From contig OZ024862.1 in assembly GCA_964017155.1 (NCBI GenBank), forward strand, positions 29,831,158-29,895,157: 64,000 nucleotides of DNA, written 5' to 3'. The notes under the pieces were generated by a model, which worked only from the letters and a program-made list of their open reading frames with translations, was not told the DNA's origin and ran no database searches. Source of the stretch: Oasisia sp. SBJ-2009. Lineage: Eukaryota; Annelida; Polychaeta; Sabellida; Siboglinidae. Both the position numbers and the translations under genes were made by a program. Below, piece by piece: positions 61,911-64,000 of the stretch (position 1 is the stretch's first letter; every line of letters starts with the position of its first letter).

Positions 61911-64000
61911 TCATGATACTTGATTATACAAGTACAATTAAAACCTACACAGATGACAGAAACACAGTGAATATTGAATATTTGATTAATAAAGAACTAT
62001 AATAAACATATAGCTAAAATTAGATACAGATGTGTTAATTGTGTTTTATTGTATAATGTCAATCCAACTCAGTTGAGTTGCCAATAAAACTTGTGTTATT
62101 ATTATACATTATCATTAAAATATTATTAAAACAAAAAGGTTTTTTCAAATGCCTAATGAATAGGTTGATGAAGTAACAATAACAATTGACAGTGTAGATA
62201 TTGGGAGATTTAACCAGTTTAACATTCTGGGCTTTACATTAATCTCGCATTTAAACTGGACTAAACATATTAATAAAATAGCAAACAGATGTTCTCGAAC
62301 AATTGGACCTATGACTAGGTTAAAGCTAGAAAAAAATAGAAAATAAATGTCACTCTATAATTCTAAAATATTGCCTCACACTAATTACCATCTACTGATC
62401 TAGGGACACAAATGTAATTAAATAAACAAATTGCAAAAATAACTTGTAAGAATAATATTTTCAATAGCTCCCACATAAAATTAATGTTTAAGCAAAAGTT
62501 GAATACCAACTTATTGTAATTATATTATAATTTTATTATAAATATAAACAAAAAACATTACCTGCATACTTTCAAAATTGGCAGATAACACAAACTAGAA
62601 ATATCCATAATCATTTCACACCAGCACACAGCAGAGTACATACATTCAGGACATAATATACATTTGTAAAAAAAGAGTATTAAAAATAGTATGCCTCACA
62701 CAATAAACAATACCTATATTTGTTTAATCAAAACATAACAAATCACAATTTAAAAAAGACTGATACATTATGTAAAGCAGCATATTACACACGGATGCAA
62801 ACATACTTCTACTGTTGTAAACTACTACATATGCAAAATAGTAATGAATTAACACTAACTCTAGCAACACATTAAGCCATAAACGTATTATATTTTTACC
62901 ACATATCATCTACTTACAATATGCGTAAAGTAGCATGTTAATAAACAATACTCAGGAATATACATGCTCCTAAATAAAATTGGGCGATCCGTCAATGGAA
63001 TTCAATAATTACATAAAAATTGCTAATTTAAAAACCCAAATTGGCCCCTAAGATAGCGAATATTTATTAGTCATAATAGGGGCCTCCTAAGTCAAATATT
63101 TTACAAACGAAATTTAAATAACTATTAAATAACTATTGCATCACATAGTTGCAGATACAAATATAAGGTTGAGTAAAGTTTATTAAATTGTCGAAACATA
63201 AAAAACAGCGCCGAAACGACCAATATTCACCTGTAGGTACTTAAATATACCACTTCGCCGATGCAATTTCTGCGAGTTTGTTTTAAAAACGCTGCCAGTG
63301 CGACCGATGTATCCCGCCGAAACTACCAATTTTTACCGGCCATCCGAAGTGGCAGTGCGACCGAAGCATCCTAAATGCAAAAACGAAAAACGAAAAACGA
63401 ATTAATTTTTCGTTTTTCTTACTTCACTTTTGAAAACGAAAAACGAAAAAGGAATTCGTTTTTCGTTTTTTGTTCGCAAATTTGAAAACGAAAAACGAAA
63501 AACCAATTCGTTATCCGTTTTTCGTTCGCAAATTTGAAAACGAAAAAGGAAAAAACGGTATATACACGGACCGATCTTGACTAATAATGAAGAGTGCAAT
63601 TTGTCGCCCAGTACAACCTGTTTGGGGCAAACGTATACATGTGTTATGATTATGTGCATTTAGACAACTTCTCAGATACTAGTGCTTATCGAAACCACAA
63701 TGTACAGCAATGTAAAATGCAAATCCCGTAAAAGACACATACGGCCTAAAATCTTATCTGTTATCTGCACTACCTAAATCGCTATATGTCTATGATAGTA
63801 TTGTAAACTCAATATTAAATCGGACATTTAAGATAAGAAAGGTATAACACAAGATATTTATGACCTGATTTTCCTGGTATTCATCACTCGGAAGCAACAA
63901 CTGTCATCCATCGTTAGAATATTATTTTGTGTCCAGTCCCCATTCAGCTCCAGTCGCGCGGAGTCTCGACATGTATCGTGACCCACTTACAGGCCATATA

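Larger units (their letters stand above)
58507..63572. mobile_element. Foldback element with arms of about 1.7-2.5 kb
   Basis: Bounded by a 6-bp duplication GATCTT (58501-58506, 63573-63578). Ends are inverted: GGTCCGTGTATATACCG on the left, its complement on the right. They continue as (CGTTTTT)n-type short repeats, then long matching arms: 59040-59230 pairs with 62930-63075, 60170-60300 with 61905-62045, and 60880-61070 with 61690-61910. Long inverted arms made partly of short tandem repeats are typical of foldback transposons. The arms carry LINE-derived reverse-transcriptase pieces. No complete transposase was seen. Confidence 0.8.
58237..63995. mobile_element. Second MITE copy, split by a 5-kb foldback element
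   Basis: 58237-58506 matches the left part and 63573-63995 the right part of the MITE at 9639-10116, with about the same sequence order. The junction is exactly at GATCTT, present once at 9912-9917 in the intact copy and twice here. The right part also holds about 220 bp (63705-63928) absent from the other copy. Confidence 0.85.

Overview
This is a stretch of animal nuclear DNA, AT-rich outside its genes, with spliced genes, long introns and many decayed transposons, SINEs and microsatellites. The gene content points to a lophotrochozoan, most likely a mollusc; annelid, brachiopod or nemertean cannot be excluded. The strongest clue is a neuropeptide F gene whose peptide ends in GRPRF-amide.

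Layout. (1) 1.1-2.3 kb, minus strand: an intronless GFOD1/2-type oxidoreductase-fold gene. (2) 3.5-22.2 kb, plus strand: a complete 16-exon CNOT10 gene, head to head with GFOD. All exon phases close, giving 696 aa. Its introns hold minisatellites, SINEs, a LINE remnant, a 478-bp MITE and two hAT-like elements. (3) 25.6-27.9 kb, plus strand: an uninterrupted 763-aa LIN-41/TRIM71 gene (RING, two B-boxes, coiled coil, filamin, six NHL repeats). It is followed by about 7.4 kb of T/G-skewed DNA ending near an AATAAA at 35.28 kb, which I read as a very long 3' UTR with candidate let-7 sites. (4) 35.9-50 kb: a gene desert with a pogo-like deletion derivative, two TIR elements with visible target-site duplications, a pogo/Tigger transposase fragment, LINE tails, and a pure TG tract of about 873 bp. 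(5) 51.4-54.1 kb, minus strand: a neuropeptide F gene, including a short second coding exon and a probable 5' UTR exon. (6) 54.5-64 kb: LINE fragments, an alternating (TA)n/inverted-unit structure, and a 5.07-kb foldback element inserted with a 6-bp duplication inside a second copy of the MITE found in CNOT10.

How the genes relate. CNOT10 is a CCR4-NOT subunit and LIN-41/TRIM71 is a post-transcriptional repressor of mRNAs, often through CCR4-NOT. The two lie next to each other in the same orientation, as I recall they also do on human 3p22.3. I saw no operon, CRISPR array, functional tRNA or rRNA gene. Gene identities rest on recognised protein features, not on database searches.
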